Assembly (NCBI GenBank): GCA_963819075.1
Contig: CAWFUP010000001.1
Location: 744,001-808,000, forward strand
DNA: 64,000 bases
Source: CAVQBJ01 sp963819075
GTDB lineage: Bacteria > Actinomycetota > Thermoleophilia > Solirubrobacterales > Solirubrobacteraceae
Direction: 5' to 3'
Below are positions 24,993 through 33,959 of this stretch, piece by piece. The position numbers and the translations under genes are program-made. The first letter of the stretch is position 1, and each line of letters begins with the position of its first letter. The notes beneath the pieces were generated by a model that was not told the origin of the DNA, did not search any database, and worked only from the letters and a program-made list of their open reading frames with translations.

Positions 24993-25188
24993 CTCCCCCC
25001 ACCCTCTCATACCCCCCCCCCTTCATCCCCCCCCTCCCTCTCCCTCCCTTCCTCTATCACCTCCCACCCTCCCCTCCCTCTCCCTCCCCCCTCCTCCCCC
25101 TCCTCTCCTCCCTTCCTCTTTCCCTCCCAACTTTCAATCCTTTCAACTCTCAACTATACTATCATCCCAAAAATATAAAAAAAAAAAA
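24993..25188. repeat. Long pyrimidine tract ending in an A-run
   Basis: From 24993 to about 25168 the + strand is almost all C and T: runs of CCCCCCCC, then CTCCCTC-type mixtures, then TTTCAACTCTCAAC. It ends in AAAAATATAAAAAAAAAAAA (25169-25188). The composition is unlike anything else in the window and holds no gene. It could form triplex (H-) DNA or affect transcription between rsmA and the next gene. A sequencing or assembly artefact is possible. Confidence 0.85.
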
Positions 25189-25247
25189 GCGCGCGCTCGA
25201 AGCCGAACTTGCGCAAACGTCGCCGTTTGTAATACCGTATATCCACT

Positions 25248-25961
25248 ATGCGCCGCCCGATCGTTCTCCTCGCGGCGCTTGTTGTCTCCCTCGCCGTATC
25301 CGTCACGCCGGCGAACGCGGTCCGTTTCAAGGACATTCCGCCGGACCTGCAGGCCCTGCTCCTCGCGACGTTGCACCTGCAGATCAACGGCTTCTCCGAG
25401 CGCCAGGTAGTGACCACCACGCGTCACGGACATCAGGTGCCGGTCAGTCGCCAGCAATCCAGCTGCCGCACGGCGCCGGCGCCGCCGGAGTGCCAGATCA
25501 TCGTCTCGGGCACCAAGGGAACGGCGACCGAGCGCATCGTCGGCCAGTACGCGTACGTCAGCGGTTCCGGTCTGGCGCGGCTCGCCGGCGGCCACTCGTG
25601 GGTCCGTGAGCCCGACGCCGCCGCGAGCGTCGCGAGCACAATGGCCGGCGGGGTCGAGCTCCTGCTCGAGAACGACCTCAGCGCTGCCGCCGCGGTGCAC
25701 GAGATCGGCCAAACGTACGCGGACGGGCAGGCGGTCACCGAGTTCGTCGTCCAGTTGCCCGCGTTCGCATCGCTGGCGCTCTACGTCGCGCCCAACGGGG
25801 TCGTCGTGCGCCAGGTGACCACCAGCAGCAGCAGGATCACCACGATCGACGTCTCGCTCGACCCTCCGGTGAGCGTCAGCGCCCCGCCGTCGCGCAACAC
25901 GATCGCCTGGTCGCGGCTGACGTCCGCCCAGCGTCGGGCGATCGACCGGCTCTCGCTGTAG
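25248..25961 (+). CDS. Secreted protein of unknown function
   Basis: 237 aa with a clear Sec signal peptide (RRPIVLLAALVVSLAVSVTPANA, cleavage near residue 24). No recognised family. The mature part is beta-rich, has one Cys pair (SCRTAPAPPEC, about 66-76) and ends in a short charged helix (TSAQRRAIDRLSL). A possible promoter upstream (TTGCGC at 25209, TAATAC at 25230) has short spacing. The AAACG-TCGC-CGTTT palindrome overlaps it. The gene sits between rsmA and ispE, in a place where most relatives have no such gene. Confidence 0.7.
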   Translation: MRRPIVLLAALVVSLAVSVTPANAVRFKDIPPDLQALLLATLHLQINGFSERQVVTTTRHGHQVPVSRQQSSCRTAPAPPECQIIVSGTKGTATERIVGQYAYVSGSGLARLAGGHSWVREPDAAASVASTMAGGVELLLENDLSAAAAVHEIGQTYADGQAVTEFVVQLPAFASLALYVAPNGVVVRQVTTSSSRITTIDVSLDPPVSVSAPPSRNTIAWSRLTSAQRRAIDRLSL

Positions 25962-26002
25962 CGCGCGCGGCAGCGCGCCTGCGCCTGCGAACATCGCGGG
26001 CC

Positions 26003-26974
26003 ATGAGCGAACCCGACCCTCTGCGTCCGACGACCTGGCACGCCCGCGCCCCGGCGAAGATCAACCTCGGCCTGTTCCTCGGCCCGACGCGAGCCGACGG
26101 GCGCCACGAGATCGTCAGCGTCATGCAGTCGATCTCGCTCGCCGATGAGCTGACGCTCGAGCCCGCGCCCGGCCCCGCCGGGGAGGACGTCGTGGTCTGC
26201 GCCGGCGTCGAGGGCCCGAACCTCGCCGCCAGCGCGCTGCGGGCCTTCCGCGCGGCGACCGGCTGGGACGCCCCGCCGCAGCGGCTGACGATCGATAAGG
26301 CGGTTCCCATCGCCGCCGGACTCGGGGGCGGGTCGGGCGACGCGGCGGCCGCGCTGCGCCTTGCCTCGGCGGCCTCGGGGGTCGGCGACGAGGCGCTGCT
26401 GCTGCGCCTGGCCGGCGAGCTCGGCGCCGACGTCCCCGCGCAGGTACGCCCGGGACGCTGGCTGGCCAGCGGCGCCGGCGAGACGCTGCGCGCGCTGCCC
26501 GATCCCAACCCAGCCTTCGGCGTGCTCGTGCTTGCGAGCTCGGAGTCGCTCTCCACGGCGGCCGTTTACGAGCAGGCCGATCGACTCGCCCGGGGCCGCC
26601 ATCGGGAGCATTCGCAGCTGCAGCGGCTCGCGAAGGAGCTCGCGGGCGAGCTCGCCCTAGGCGTCTCGGTGCCCCCTTTGCCATGGCTCGAGAACGAGCT
26701 TTCCGAGGCCGCGCGCTCGCTGTGCCCGTCGATCGACGCATCGCTGCAGCAGGCGCGCGACGCCGGCGCCGACGTGGCGTTCGTGAGCGGGTCGGGACCG
26801 ACGGTCGTCGGCCTGCTGCTGCGGGCCAACTTCCAGGCGCGCCTGGAGCGTGCGCTCGCCGCGCTGAGCGGCCGTACGCCGGCCGCGATTGCGGCCGAAC
26901 CGGTGGATTGGACCGCGGGACACCCCGTACCGGGGCCGCGTACGTCACAATTCCCGGTTGAGAACGACGTATGA
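26003..26974 (+). CDS. ispE: 4-diphosphocytidyl-2-C-methyl-D-erythritol kinase
   Basis: 323 aa GHMP kinase of the MEP isoprenoid pathway; it phosphorylates CDP-ME at the 2-hydroxyl. It shows the N-terminal APAKINLGLFLG, DGRHEI.SVMQ and the ATP-binding PIAAGLGGGSGDAAAALR (about 96-113). The later GADVPAQV region and VSGSGPTVVGL (about 259-269) are family-typical. The C-terminus is a little longer than usual, with a Pro/Gly tail. Its TGA overlaps the ATG of the next small membrane gene by 4 nt, so they are co-translated. Confidence 0.95.
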   Translation: MSEPDPLRPTTWHARAPAKINLGLFLGPTRADGRHEIVSVMQSISLADELTLEPAPGPAGEDVVVCAGVEGPNLAASALRAFRAATGWDAPPQRLTIDKAVPIAAGLGGGSGDAAAALRLASAASGVGDEALLLRLAGELGADVPAQVRPGRWLASGAGETLRALPDPNPAFGVLVLASSESLSTAAVYEQADRLARGRHREHSQLQRLAKELAGELALGVSVPPLPWLENELSEAARSLCPSIDASLQQARDAGADVAFVSGSGPTVVGLLLRANFQARLERALAALSGRTPAAIAAEPVDWTAGHPVPGPRTSQFPVENDV

Positions 26975-27189
26975 GTCACGTTGCCATCACCTATGTCGTC
27001 GTGGCGTGCGCCGCCGTGTTGGGGTTCGCCGCGTTTGCCGGTCTCATCCTGGTGCCGGCCTGGGGTGCCTACTCCCGTCTATGGGAGCGGATCGCCGCCA
27101 CCGTCTTGTCGTTGTACGTCCTCGCCGCCTTCGTGGGCCTCGGCGTGCTCGGCGGCGGTGCGGTCATCTACTTCTGGGACCGTCTGTAG
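26971..27189 (+). CDS. Small two-TM membrane protein
   Basis: 72 aa, ATG overlapping the ispE stop (ATGA). Two hydrophobic segments are visible: about 4-30 (ITYVVVACAAVLGFAAFAGLILV) and about 43-67 (ATVLSLYVLAAFVGLGVLGGGAVIYFW), joined by WGAYSRLWERI. Short proteins of this layout follow ispE in some actinobacteria; the function is unknown. Coupling to ispE suggests constitutive expression. Confidence 0.65.
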   Translation: MSHVAITYVVVACAAVLGFAAFAGLILVPAWGAYSRLWERIAATVLSLYVLAAFVGLGVLGGGAVIYFWDRL

Positions 27190-27207
27190 CGCGGGCACAG
27201 GCACGCG

Positions 27208-28455
27208 ATGCCCCCGGCCGCCCGGAAAGCAACCGGAGGACTCGACCTCGCCGCGCTCGATGCAATCACCGAGGCGGTCGAGTCGGGGGCCGGCCTCCCC
27301 GAGGTCGTGCGCGCCGCGGCGCGTGCGCTTGACGCCTCGCTGAGCGTCTCGGACGCCGCCGGCGCGACGCTCGCCGTCGCCGCGCGCTCGCCGGCCGACG
27401 AACGCTCGCTGCAGAACAACTCGACCGGCGTGACGAGCGTCGCGCTGCGGCTCGGCGAGACGACGGTCGGCCAGCTGCGCATGCGCACGCGCAGCGCGCC
27501 GGGCCCCTCGGTGCTGCGCCTCGTCACGACGCTCATCGCCTCCGAGGTCGAGCGCGCGCACGCTCCCGGCCGGGCGTCGGCCGAGGCGTCGGGCGAGTTC
27601 CTGCGGGCGATCGCCGCGCGGGAGATCAGCGGGCGCCAGGAGCTCGTCGACCGCGGCAAGGACCTCGGCATCGACCTCGCCGCCGGCGCGGGCATGATCG
27701 TCGCCCGCGCCCACCCGCAGGTTCCGACCGAGGAGGGCTGGCGGGTGCGCGTGCTCGGGGCGGTCGAGCGGGGCGCGCGGGCCGCCGCCCCGCGCGCCAT
27801 CGCGGCGGCCTCCGAACGCGACGGCATCAGCGGGGCGGAGGTGCTGCTGCTCGTGCCCGGCTCCGACGACGCGCTCGCGCGGCGAGCCGGCGACGCCGTC
27901 CTGCGCGAGCTCGAGGCGGGGCTGCCCGGCTACACGTTCGCGATCGGGCGCAGCCGGGTCGCCGAGGACCCCGCGGATCTCGGCCGCGCGGTCAACGAGG
28001 CGCAGCTCGCCGCGAACGTCGTGGAGGGCGGGAGCGAGCAGCCGATGCTCGCGTTCGACGAGACCGGTGCGTACCGGCTGCTCCTCTCGGCGATGAGCGA
28101 GGATCCGGCCGAGCTGCAGCGCTTCTATGCCGAGACCGTGGAGCCGCTTGTCGCCTACGACGAGCAGTACGAGACCGACCTCATCCAGACCCTCGAGACG
28201 TTCCTCGACGCCGACGGGAACGTCGCCGGGACCGCCCAGCGCATGTTCACCCACCGCCACACGATCTACTACCGGTTGGAGCGGGTGCGGGAGCTGTCCG
28301 GTCTCGACGTGAGCTCTTCCGATGGGCGCGAGAAGCTGTCGCTCGGGTTGAAGGCCATGCGGGTGCTCGGGATCGCCAACGCGGCGGGGCCCGCCACCGA
28401 GGCCGGGGCGGGCGGGGGGCGCGTGCCGCGCTCGGCTGCCAACGGGCGCGGGTAG
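27208..28455 (+). CDS. PucR/CdaR-family transcriptional regulator
   Basis: 415 aa. The C-terminal ~60 residues carry the PucR-type helix-turn-helix (LIQTLETFLDADGNVAGTAQ, then FTHRHTIYYRLERV, about 330-363). The middle has the GGDEF-derived CdaR domain seen in this family (PGYTFAIGRSRVAEDPADLGRAVNEAQLA). The N-terminus (about 15-120) looks like a GAF-type sensor. PucR proteins activate purine degradation in Bacillus; others control sugar acids or amino acids. A ureide cluster lies 18 kb upstream, so a link is possible but unsupported by shared sites. Last ~30 residues are Gly/Ala-rich. Confidence 0.82.
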   Translation: MPPAARKATGGLDLAALDAITEAVESGAGLPEVVRAAARALDASLSVSDAAGATLAVAARSPADERSLQNNSTGVTSVALRLGETTVGQLRMRTRSAPGPSVLRLVTTLIASEVERAHAPGRASAEASGEFLRAIAAREISGRQELVDRGKDLGIDLAAGAGMIVARAHPQVPTEEGWRVRVLGAVERGARAAAPRAIAAASERDGISGAEVLLLVPGSDDALARRAGDAVLRELEAGLPGYTFAIGRSRVAEDPADLGRAVNEAQLAANVVEGGSEQPMLAFDETGAYRLLLSAMSEDPAELQRFYAETVEPLVAYDEQYETDLIQTLETFLDADGNVAGTAQRMFTHRHTIYYRLERVRELSGLDVSSSDGREKLSLGLKAMRVLGIANAAGPATEAGAGGGRVPRSAANGRG

Positions 28456-28566
28456 GGGAACCCCCGCGGTCGGCGCTCGGCCCCGGTGCGCAGGGGACGG
28501 CGCCGCCATCCGCTGACGCGAGCGCGCGGGAATATCGGATGGGGCGATGCGAGCCGATGAGGAGAT

Positions 28567-29913
28567 ATGGCGCGCATCCGTCTGCTTGCCGTCGGCCAGG
28601 CGGTCGCCGCCTGGCTGGTCGTACTCGCCTGCGCTTGCGCCGGCGCGTCGGCGGACGCACCGCAGATCGCGGTCATCGTGCAGCCCGCGTCGGGCGCGCC
28701 GTCGTCGTATTTCGTTGTCCAGGGCCAGCCCGGCACCTCGGCGCCGGCGGGTTCGCTCGTCGTCGAGAACCTGTCCGCATCGACCGTGGTCGTGCAGCTG
28801 GAGCCGGTCGACGCGCTGACGACCGGCACGCTCGGCTCGGCCTACCAGAGCGCTGGCGGCACGATTCACGGCGCCACGCAGTGGCTCTCGCTGAGCACGC
28901 GCACGGTCACGCTCGCGCCGCACGCCCAGCAGGGCGTCGCGGTGGCCATCAATGTCCCCGCCACCGCGGCTCCGGGCGACTACTTGAGCGGCATCTCGGT
29001 GCTCGGGGCCAATCAGCCCACGTCGCCGGCGAGCGGGTCGGAGGTGGCCGGGCAGCAGTACCGCTACGCCGTTGGCGTGGAGGTGCAGCTGCCCGGTACG
29101 CGGCGCGCGCACCTCGGCTTCAGCGGCGCGAGCGTCGATCGCCAGCCGTACGGGCTCGAGTTCTCGCTGCTGGCCCACAACGACGGCAACGCGATCCTCC
29201 CCGACGTCAGCGGCCACGCGCTCATCACGCGCGGCAGCGACGTGGTGGCGGACCAGCCGATCGCTCCGGGAACCTTTGTGGCCGGCACCAGCATCTCGAT
29301 GCCGGTCCGCGCTCCGGGTGAGGCTCCGGCGCCGGGCACCGTCTACCGCATACGGGCCGAGCTCGACTATCCGGGCGGCCCCGCCTACCTCGACACGCTG
29401 GTGACCTACGGCACGAGCGCCGGCTCCGGCGCGAAGGCGAGCGGTCGCCCCCAGCGCCGATCCGGCGGCTCGGGACTGGCCGGCCACTCCGGCGGCGCCG
29501 GTGCCGCTGTCGGCACGCCGTCCCCGCCGTCCGCGACCACGCCGTCCGGGGGCAGCTCCCCGTTCGCCGGCACCGTGCCCGGCGCCGCCCACCGCCTCAC
29601 CGTGCACCGCCACAAGCGCCGCAGCGCCCATGCCGGCGCGGGCGCCGCCGCCCACGCCGGAGCGGGCGCCGGTGCCGGGACGCCGCTGCGGCTGCGGCCG
29701 GCCCCGGTCGGCGGCTCAGGCCGCTCCTCGCTTGGCAAGCTCCTCGCTCGCGCCCTCGCGGCCGCGGTCGCCGTCGGCAAGCGGGCGCTCTTCCCCGCGC
29801 TGCTCATCGCCGTGATGGCGCTCTTCTTCCTCGTGCAGGACCGGATCGATCGGCGCGACCCCAAGCTCGCGCTGGCGCCTCTGTCCTCGGACCCCGGCCT
29901 CGAGTTCAGCTGA
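28567..29913 (+). CDS. DUF916-like surface protein, membrane-anchored (first)
   Basis: 448 aa from ATG 28567 with GAGGAG upstream. Signal peptide 1-29. The outer domain (about 30-280) follows the DUF916/WxL-partner pattern: P-A-S-G-A-P-S-S-Y-F, then G-S-L-V-V-E-N, DALTTGTLGSAY, a W-L-S-L strand, and VPATAAPGDYLSGISV. A second Ig-like part includes LLAHNDGNAILPDVSG. A His/Arg/Gly/Ala-rich linker (about 285-400) leads to one membrane helix (ALFPALLIAVMALFFLV) and a short cytoplasmic tail. In Firmicutes such proteins partner WxL proteins at the cell wall. WxL-like genes lie at 33285 and 33960. A paralogue is at 31738. Confidence 0.72.
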   Translation: MARIRLLAVGQAVAAWLVVLACACAGASADAPQIAVIVQPASGAPSSYFVVQGQPGTSAPAGSLVVENLSASTVVVQLEPVDALTTGTLGSAYQSAGGTIHGATQWLSLSTRTVTLAPHAQQGVAVAINVPATAAPGDYLSGISVLGANQPTSPASGSEVAGQQYRYAVGVEVQLPGTRRAHLGFSGASVDRQPYGLEFSLLAHNDGNAILPDVSGHALITRGSDVVADQPIAPGTFVAGTSISMPVRAPGEAPAPGTVYRIRAELDYPGGPAYLDTLVTYGTSAGSGAKASGRPQRRSGGSGLAGHSGGAGAAVGTPSPPSATTPSGGSSPFAGTVPGAAHRLTVHRHKRRSAHAGAGAAAHAGAGAGAGTPLRLRPAPVGGSGRSSLGKLLARALAAAVAVGKRALFPALLIAVMALFFLVQDRIDRRDPKLALAPLSSDPGLEFS

Positions 29914-29934
29914 GGCGAGGGCGGCTCGCCGCGC

Positions 29935-31569
29935 TCAGGCCGCGTCCGGGCGCTCGAGCTCCGCGCCGGCAGCCGGGGGCACCGCGACCGGCGTGCCGGC
30001 GAGCTCGACGCGGTTGCGCCCGCCGTGCTTGGCGGCGTAGAGGGCCTCGTCGGCGGCTCGCGTGAGATCGGTCGGGGTGCGGCCGTGCTCGGGCGCGCAG
30101 GCCACGCCGACGCTCGCGGTAACCGGCTGCTCGGCGGCGATGTGCGAGATCGCGGCCCGCACCCGCTCGCCGGCAGCGGCTGCGGTGGCGAGATCCGCTC
30201 CGGGCATCACGACGCAGAACTCCTCCCCGCCGAAGCGAGCGGCGACGTCCATGGCCCGTGAGGTGTCGCGCAGCGACGCGCCCACGAGGCGCAGGAGCGC
30301 GTCGCCGGACTGGTGTCCGAAGCGGTCGTTGTGCGCCTTGAAGTGGTCGATGTCGATCATCAGCACGCTCAGCGGCGCGTCGGTGCGCAGCGCCTCCGCG
30401 CAGGCGCGGGCGAGCGCGTCGTCGAGCAGCCGCCGGTTCGGCAGCCCCGTGAGCGAGTCGATGGTGGCCAGCGCCGCGACCTCCTCCATCAGGTGCGCCT
30501 TGGCGAGCGCGAGCGCGGTGTGCGCGGCGAAGCTCTCGAGCATCGAGACGACGCGGCGTTCGACGCGCGACTCGCGGCGCAGGGCGTGCTCGGCGATGAG
30601 CACGCCGACCGTGTGGCCGTCGGCGCTGAGCGGGATGGCGATCAGGCGGCAGCCCGGACCGAAGGCGGCAAGGACGACGTCGGCGTCGTGCTCGGTGGTA
30701 CGAATGAGCGCCGTCCGGGTGCCGGCGAGCGCCCGGGACAGGCGCGGCGCGCGCCCAGCGAGCTCGGCCTGCGCGATCGGCCACGGGATCTCGGCCGCGG
30801 CGTCGAGGGCGCGCACGGCGAGACAGGCGCCGCCGCCGCCGCTGCTGAGCTCGATGAGCATCGAGCGCTCACAGCCGAACGTGTCCTGGACATCGGCGAG
30901 CACTCGCTCCGCGATCTCGGCCGGCTCGTGTAGCGCCTCGAGGTGGCGGGCCAGCTGGGCCAGCGCGCCCAAGTCGTAGCGGCGCCGGCGGAGCTCGCGC
31001 TCGTTGACCGCGGCGAAGGTCGCGGTCACCAGCGCCGCGAGCCAATACATGGCGATCTGTGCACAGACGAGCCGGTAATCGGTGCCGCCGAACGCCAGCG
31101 GGCGCCCGCCGAGCACGTGCAGCACGCCGGCCTCCTGGGCATAGAGCGCGCAAACGAGCAGCAGCGAGCTGAACATGGCGAGCTTGAGGCCGGTGCGGAA
31201 GGAGGCGAGCAGGGACACAGTCACGAGCTGCAACAGCAGCAGCGCCTGCAGCGGGCTGCTCAGGCCGGCGGTTCCGTACGACGCCCAGGCCAGGTAGACC
31301 GCGTCGCACATGACGACGACGCCGAAGATCCAGCTCGCCCGCCGGCGTGAGGCCTGCCAGAGCATCTCGATCGCCAGCATCGCCACGATGTAGGCGCCGG
31401 TCACGCCGAACACGAGCGGCTCGGACGCGCCGCGCGTCTGTGGCAGCGCCGCCCAGGCGGCGAGCACGGCGGCGCCGGCGAGCACGCGGAACCAGCGGAG
31501 CATCGCCATCCGCTCGCTGAGCGGGACGAAGTCGCCGGTGACCTCGCTGTCTCGCAGCGCCTTGCTCAT
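29935..31569 (-). CDS. Membrane GAF-GGDEF diguanylate cyclase
   Basis: 544 aa from ATG 31569. The N-terminal ~190 residues hold about six membrane segments (MLRWFRVLAGAAVLAAWAALP onwards). A GAF-like domain follows (about 205-360, CERSMLIELSSGGGG..). The GGDEF domain is about 375-525 with LTGLPNRRLLDDAL, MIDIDHFKAHNDRFGH and an intact RFGGEEF site. It should make cyclic di-GMP in response to membrane or GAF ligands. The gene lies between two DUF916-like surface genes and is divergent from the second, whose cytoplasmic tail resembles a degenerate GGDEF domain. That suggests a shared signal, by inference. Confidence 0.85.
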   Translation of the reverse strand: MSKALRDSEVTGDFVPLSERMAMLRWFRVLAGAAVLAAWAALPQTRGASEPLVFGVTGAYIVAMLAIEMLWQASRRRASWIFGVVVMCDAVYLAWASYGTAGLSSPLQALLLLQLVTVSLLASFRTGLKLAMFSSLLLVCALYAQEAGVLHVLGGRPLAFGGTDYRLVCAQIAMYWLAALVTATFAAVNERELRRRRYDLGALAQLARHLEALHEPAEIAERVLADVQDTFGCERSMLIELSSGGGGACLAVRALDAAAEIPWPIAQAELAGRAPRLSRALAGTRTALIRTTEHDADVVLAAFGPGCRLIAIPLSADGHTVGVLIAEHALRRESRVERRVVSMLESFAAHTALALAKAHLMEEVAALATIDSLTGLPNRRLLDDALARACAEALRTDAPLSVLMIDIDHFKAHNDRFGHQSGDALLRLVGASLRDTSRAMDVAARFGGEEFCVVMPGADLATAAAAGERVRAAISHIAAEQPVTASVGVACAPEHGRTPTDLTRAADEALYAAKHGGRNRVELAGTPVAVPPAAGAELERPDAA

Positions 31570-31737
31570 GTCATGGTCGCGGGCGTGCAGCACGATGTGT
31601 TGGCATCGGCCTGGCGCCGCGATGCTTGAGCGCGGCGCTAAAGCGATCATCGGGGATTGCCGAAGCACTCCGCAGCGGACGCCTCGATCCGCGGGCCGCC
31701 GGCCCTGCCGGAATCGGAGCGGGGCGCCGCGATACGT

Positions 31738-33123
31738 ATGGCACGAGCGCTGACGAACGAGCGATGGGCGGGGCGCGGAGCGCTCCTGGTTGCGTCCTTG
31801 CTCATCACGCTGGCGACGGCGGTCGGACCCGCGACCGCGCTCGGCGCGACTACCGGCGGTCCGGGCGTGGTCGTCCAGGTGCATCCAACGTCTGGCTCGC
31901 CCTCGACCTACTTCGATGCCCATGTCGGCTCCGGGCGCTCCGTGATCGGCTCACTGGCCGTGGTGAACACCGGCAGCCGGTCGATCAGCGTGCGCCTCGA
32001 CCCGGTCGACGCCCTGACGACGAACACGCTCGGCTCGGCCTACGCCCTCACCGCGTCCGCGCGCGGCCCCAGCTCGTGGATCCACCTCGGGCATCGACGC
32101 CTGACGATCCCCGCGCGGGCGGCGCGGTCCGTCGGCGTGTCCGTTCAGGTGCCGGCGTCGGCGCGTCCCGGTGACTACCTCAGCGGGATCGGCGTCGAGG
32201 CGCTCGCTGCGACGCGAGTCACGTCCGTCGCCGGCGGGATGTCGATCGGGGAGATCGATCGCTACGCGATCGGCGTCGAGCTGAAGCTCCCGGGTCCGCG
32301 CTTCCCGGCGATCCGCTTCACCGGTGCCCGTGTCGTGCGCTACCCGTCGCGGCTGACGTTCCTGCTGCTGGCCCGCAACAGCGGCAACGTCATCCTCCAG
32401 AACGTCCAGGGCGAGGCGACGGTGAGCCGTGACGGGCGCGTCCTGGCCTCGGTGCCACTCGGCCCCGGGACGTTCGTGACCGGCACCGCCATCGCCTATC
32501 CGATCGGCGTCCCCGGCGAGGAGCCGAGCGAGGGCACCCGCTACCAGGTCGAGGCCGACCTGCGTTACGGCGGCGGCGTCGCGCACCTGGACACATCGGT
32601 CGTCTTCGGCCGCGCCGCGGCGAGCGTCCAGCAGCGCTACTTGGTCGCGACGCCGGCTTCGGGCGGCGGCAATGACACGGCGGTTCTCGCCGGTGGGGCG
32701 CTCGTGCTCCTGCTGGCCGGCGGCGGCTTCGCGCTCCTGCTTCGCCGGCGGCGCTCGCTCCACGGCGCGGCTGCGCGCGCCTACCTCGAGCGGACGCTGG
32801 CGACGGCGAGCGAGACCCATCCGGTTAGCCTCATGCGGATCGAGATCGCCGGCCCTGGCGGCGGCCGCCGCGTCGCCAGGGTCGTCGGTCAGCGGATCCG
32901 CGCCACCGATCGCCTGTGCGATCTGGCCGGGCGCCTCGTCCTGCTCCTGCCGGGCACGGGCGGGCAGACCGCCGCAGGGCTCGCTGTCGACCTCGGCGCC
33001 GCCCTTGCCCGCGAGGGCATCCTGACGACGAGCGGCGCGGTGCCGGTGGCCACGGCGACGACGCCGGTCGGCGTCGAGGAACTGATCGCTGCCTGCCGAG
33101 CTCCGGTGGCCGTAGCGGCGTAG
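31738..33123 (+). CDS. DUF916-like surface protein with degenerate GGDEF-like cytoplasmic tail
   Basis: 461 aa from ATG 31738; the frame upstream is not supported. Signal peptide about 1-38. The outer region (about 40-310) repeats the DUF916-like features of the 28567 protein: SGSPSTYFDAHVG, GSLAVVNTG, DALTTNTLGSAY and SARPGDYLSGIGV. A membrane helix follows (AVLAGGALVLLLAGGGFALLL, about 323-343) and an Arg-rich stop. The cytoplasmic ~120 residues look like a worn GGDEF domain: IRATDRLCDLAGRLVLLLPGTGGQTA aligns with the region around R-x-G-G-D-E-F-x-x-L-L-P-G-T but lacks the signature. It might bind cyclic di-GMP or a cyclase. This tail is absent from the first paralogue. Confidence 0.72.
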   Translation: MARALTNERWAGRGALLVASLLITLATAVGPATALGATTGGPGVVVQVHPTSGSPSTYFDAHVGSGRSVIGSLAVVNTGSRSISVRLDPVDALTTNTLGSAYALTASARGPSSWIHLGHRRLTIPARAARSVGVSVQVPASARPGDYLSGIGVEALAATRVTSVAGGMSIGEIDRYAIGVELKLPGPRFPAIRFTGARVVRYPSRLTFLLLARNSGNVILQNVQGEATVSRDGRVLASVPLGPGTFVTGTAIAYPIGVPGEEPSEGTRYQVEADLRYGGGVAHLDTSVVFGRAAASVQQRYLVATPASGGGNDTAVLAGGALVLLLAGGGFALLLRRRRSLHGAAARAYLERTLATASETHPVSLMRIEIAGPGGGRRVARVVGQRIRATDRLCDLAGRLVLLLPGTGGQTAAGLAVDLGAALAREGILTTSGAVPVATATTPVGVEELIAACRAPVAVAA

Positions 33124-33284
33124 GCGGCGAACCTCCGCAGGGCGTCGATTATCCCGGCATCGCCATCAAGTATCCGCCGCTCAGAGCCGATAGTTCCCCC
33201 AATCAGCGACGCGATCTGAGACCGAGGAGGCGCGGCACCGCGCCGAGGTCCCCCAGAACGCCTGCGTGACTGAAGGGGTCAAGG

Positions 33285-33950
33285 ATGATACGCACCAGAT
33301 GCCGGACGATCGCCGGGATGGCGACAATGGTGGCGATGCTCGCCCTCACCGGGGCGCCTGCCGCGCTCGCGCAGACGCAGAACGACTCCACCTCGTTCAG
33401 CGTGAGCGCCGGTTCGCTGGCCTTCTCGACGGTGCCGGCCTTGCCGGCGCTCGGAGCGATCACGCTCACCGGCGCCGCGCAGACGACCAATGCCACGATG
33501 ACGAACTTCGGCGTCGACGACGCCACCGGCAGCGGCTCGGGCTGGAACGTCACGGTCCAGGGTCACAGCGGAGGCGGCCTGAGCGCCGTGTTCGCCCAGT
33601 ACTGCCCGAACGCGACCTGCGGCTCGGACTCGGGTCCCGGCTACGTCGGCGGCGGCGCGTCGCTGCCCGCGAACTCGCTCTCGCTGACCTCGACCGGCGG
33701 CAGCTTCGCCGCCGGCGGGGGGACGACGGGCACGGCGCCGACGCTGCAGTGCGGCTCCGGCTGCTCGGTCGACAGCGCCACGCCGGTGAAGGTTGCCTCG
33801 GCCGCGCTGAATGCCGGGATGGGAACCTGGAACACCCAGAGCTGGTCGGGCACGAGCCTCGGCCTCTCGACGCCGTCGAGCCTGAAGTTGCTGCAGACGA
33901 ACGAGGTCTACCGCGTCGACCTCGTGTGGTCGCTGACGAGCGGTCCGTAG
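33285..33950 (+). CDS. WxL-like secreted surface protein (short)
   Basis: 221 aa, signal peptide 1-29 (ending APAALAQ). The mature part is essentially one WxL-type domain: TNFGVDDATGSGSGWNVTVQG, a Cys pair in YCPNATCG, a second pair in CGSGCS, and the end VYRVDLVWSLTSGP with the W-x-L motif. WxL domains bind peptidoglycan and partner DUF916 proteins. Conserved blocks are shared with the genes at 33960 and 49348. The next gene starts 10 bp downstream, so the two form an operon. Family match is by pattern and should be tested by profile search. Confidence 0.7.
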   Translation: MIRTRCRTIAGMATMVAMLALTGAPAALAQTQNDSTSFSVSAGSLAFSTVPALPALGAITLTGAAQTTNATMTNFGVDDATGSGSGWNVTVQGHSGGGLSAVFAQYCPNATCGSDSGPGYVGGGASLPANSLSLTSTGGSFAAGGGTTGTAPTLQCGSGCSVDSATPVKVASAALNAGMGTWNTQSWSGTSLGLSTPSSLKLLQTNEVYRVDLVWSLTSGP

Positions 33951-33959
33951 GTAGAAGGC

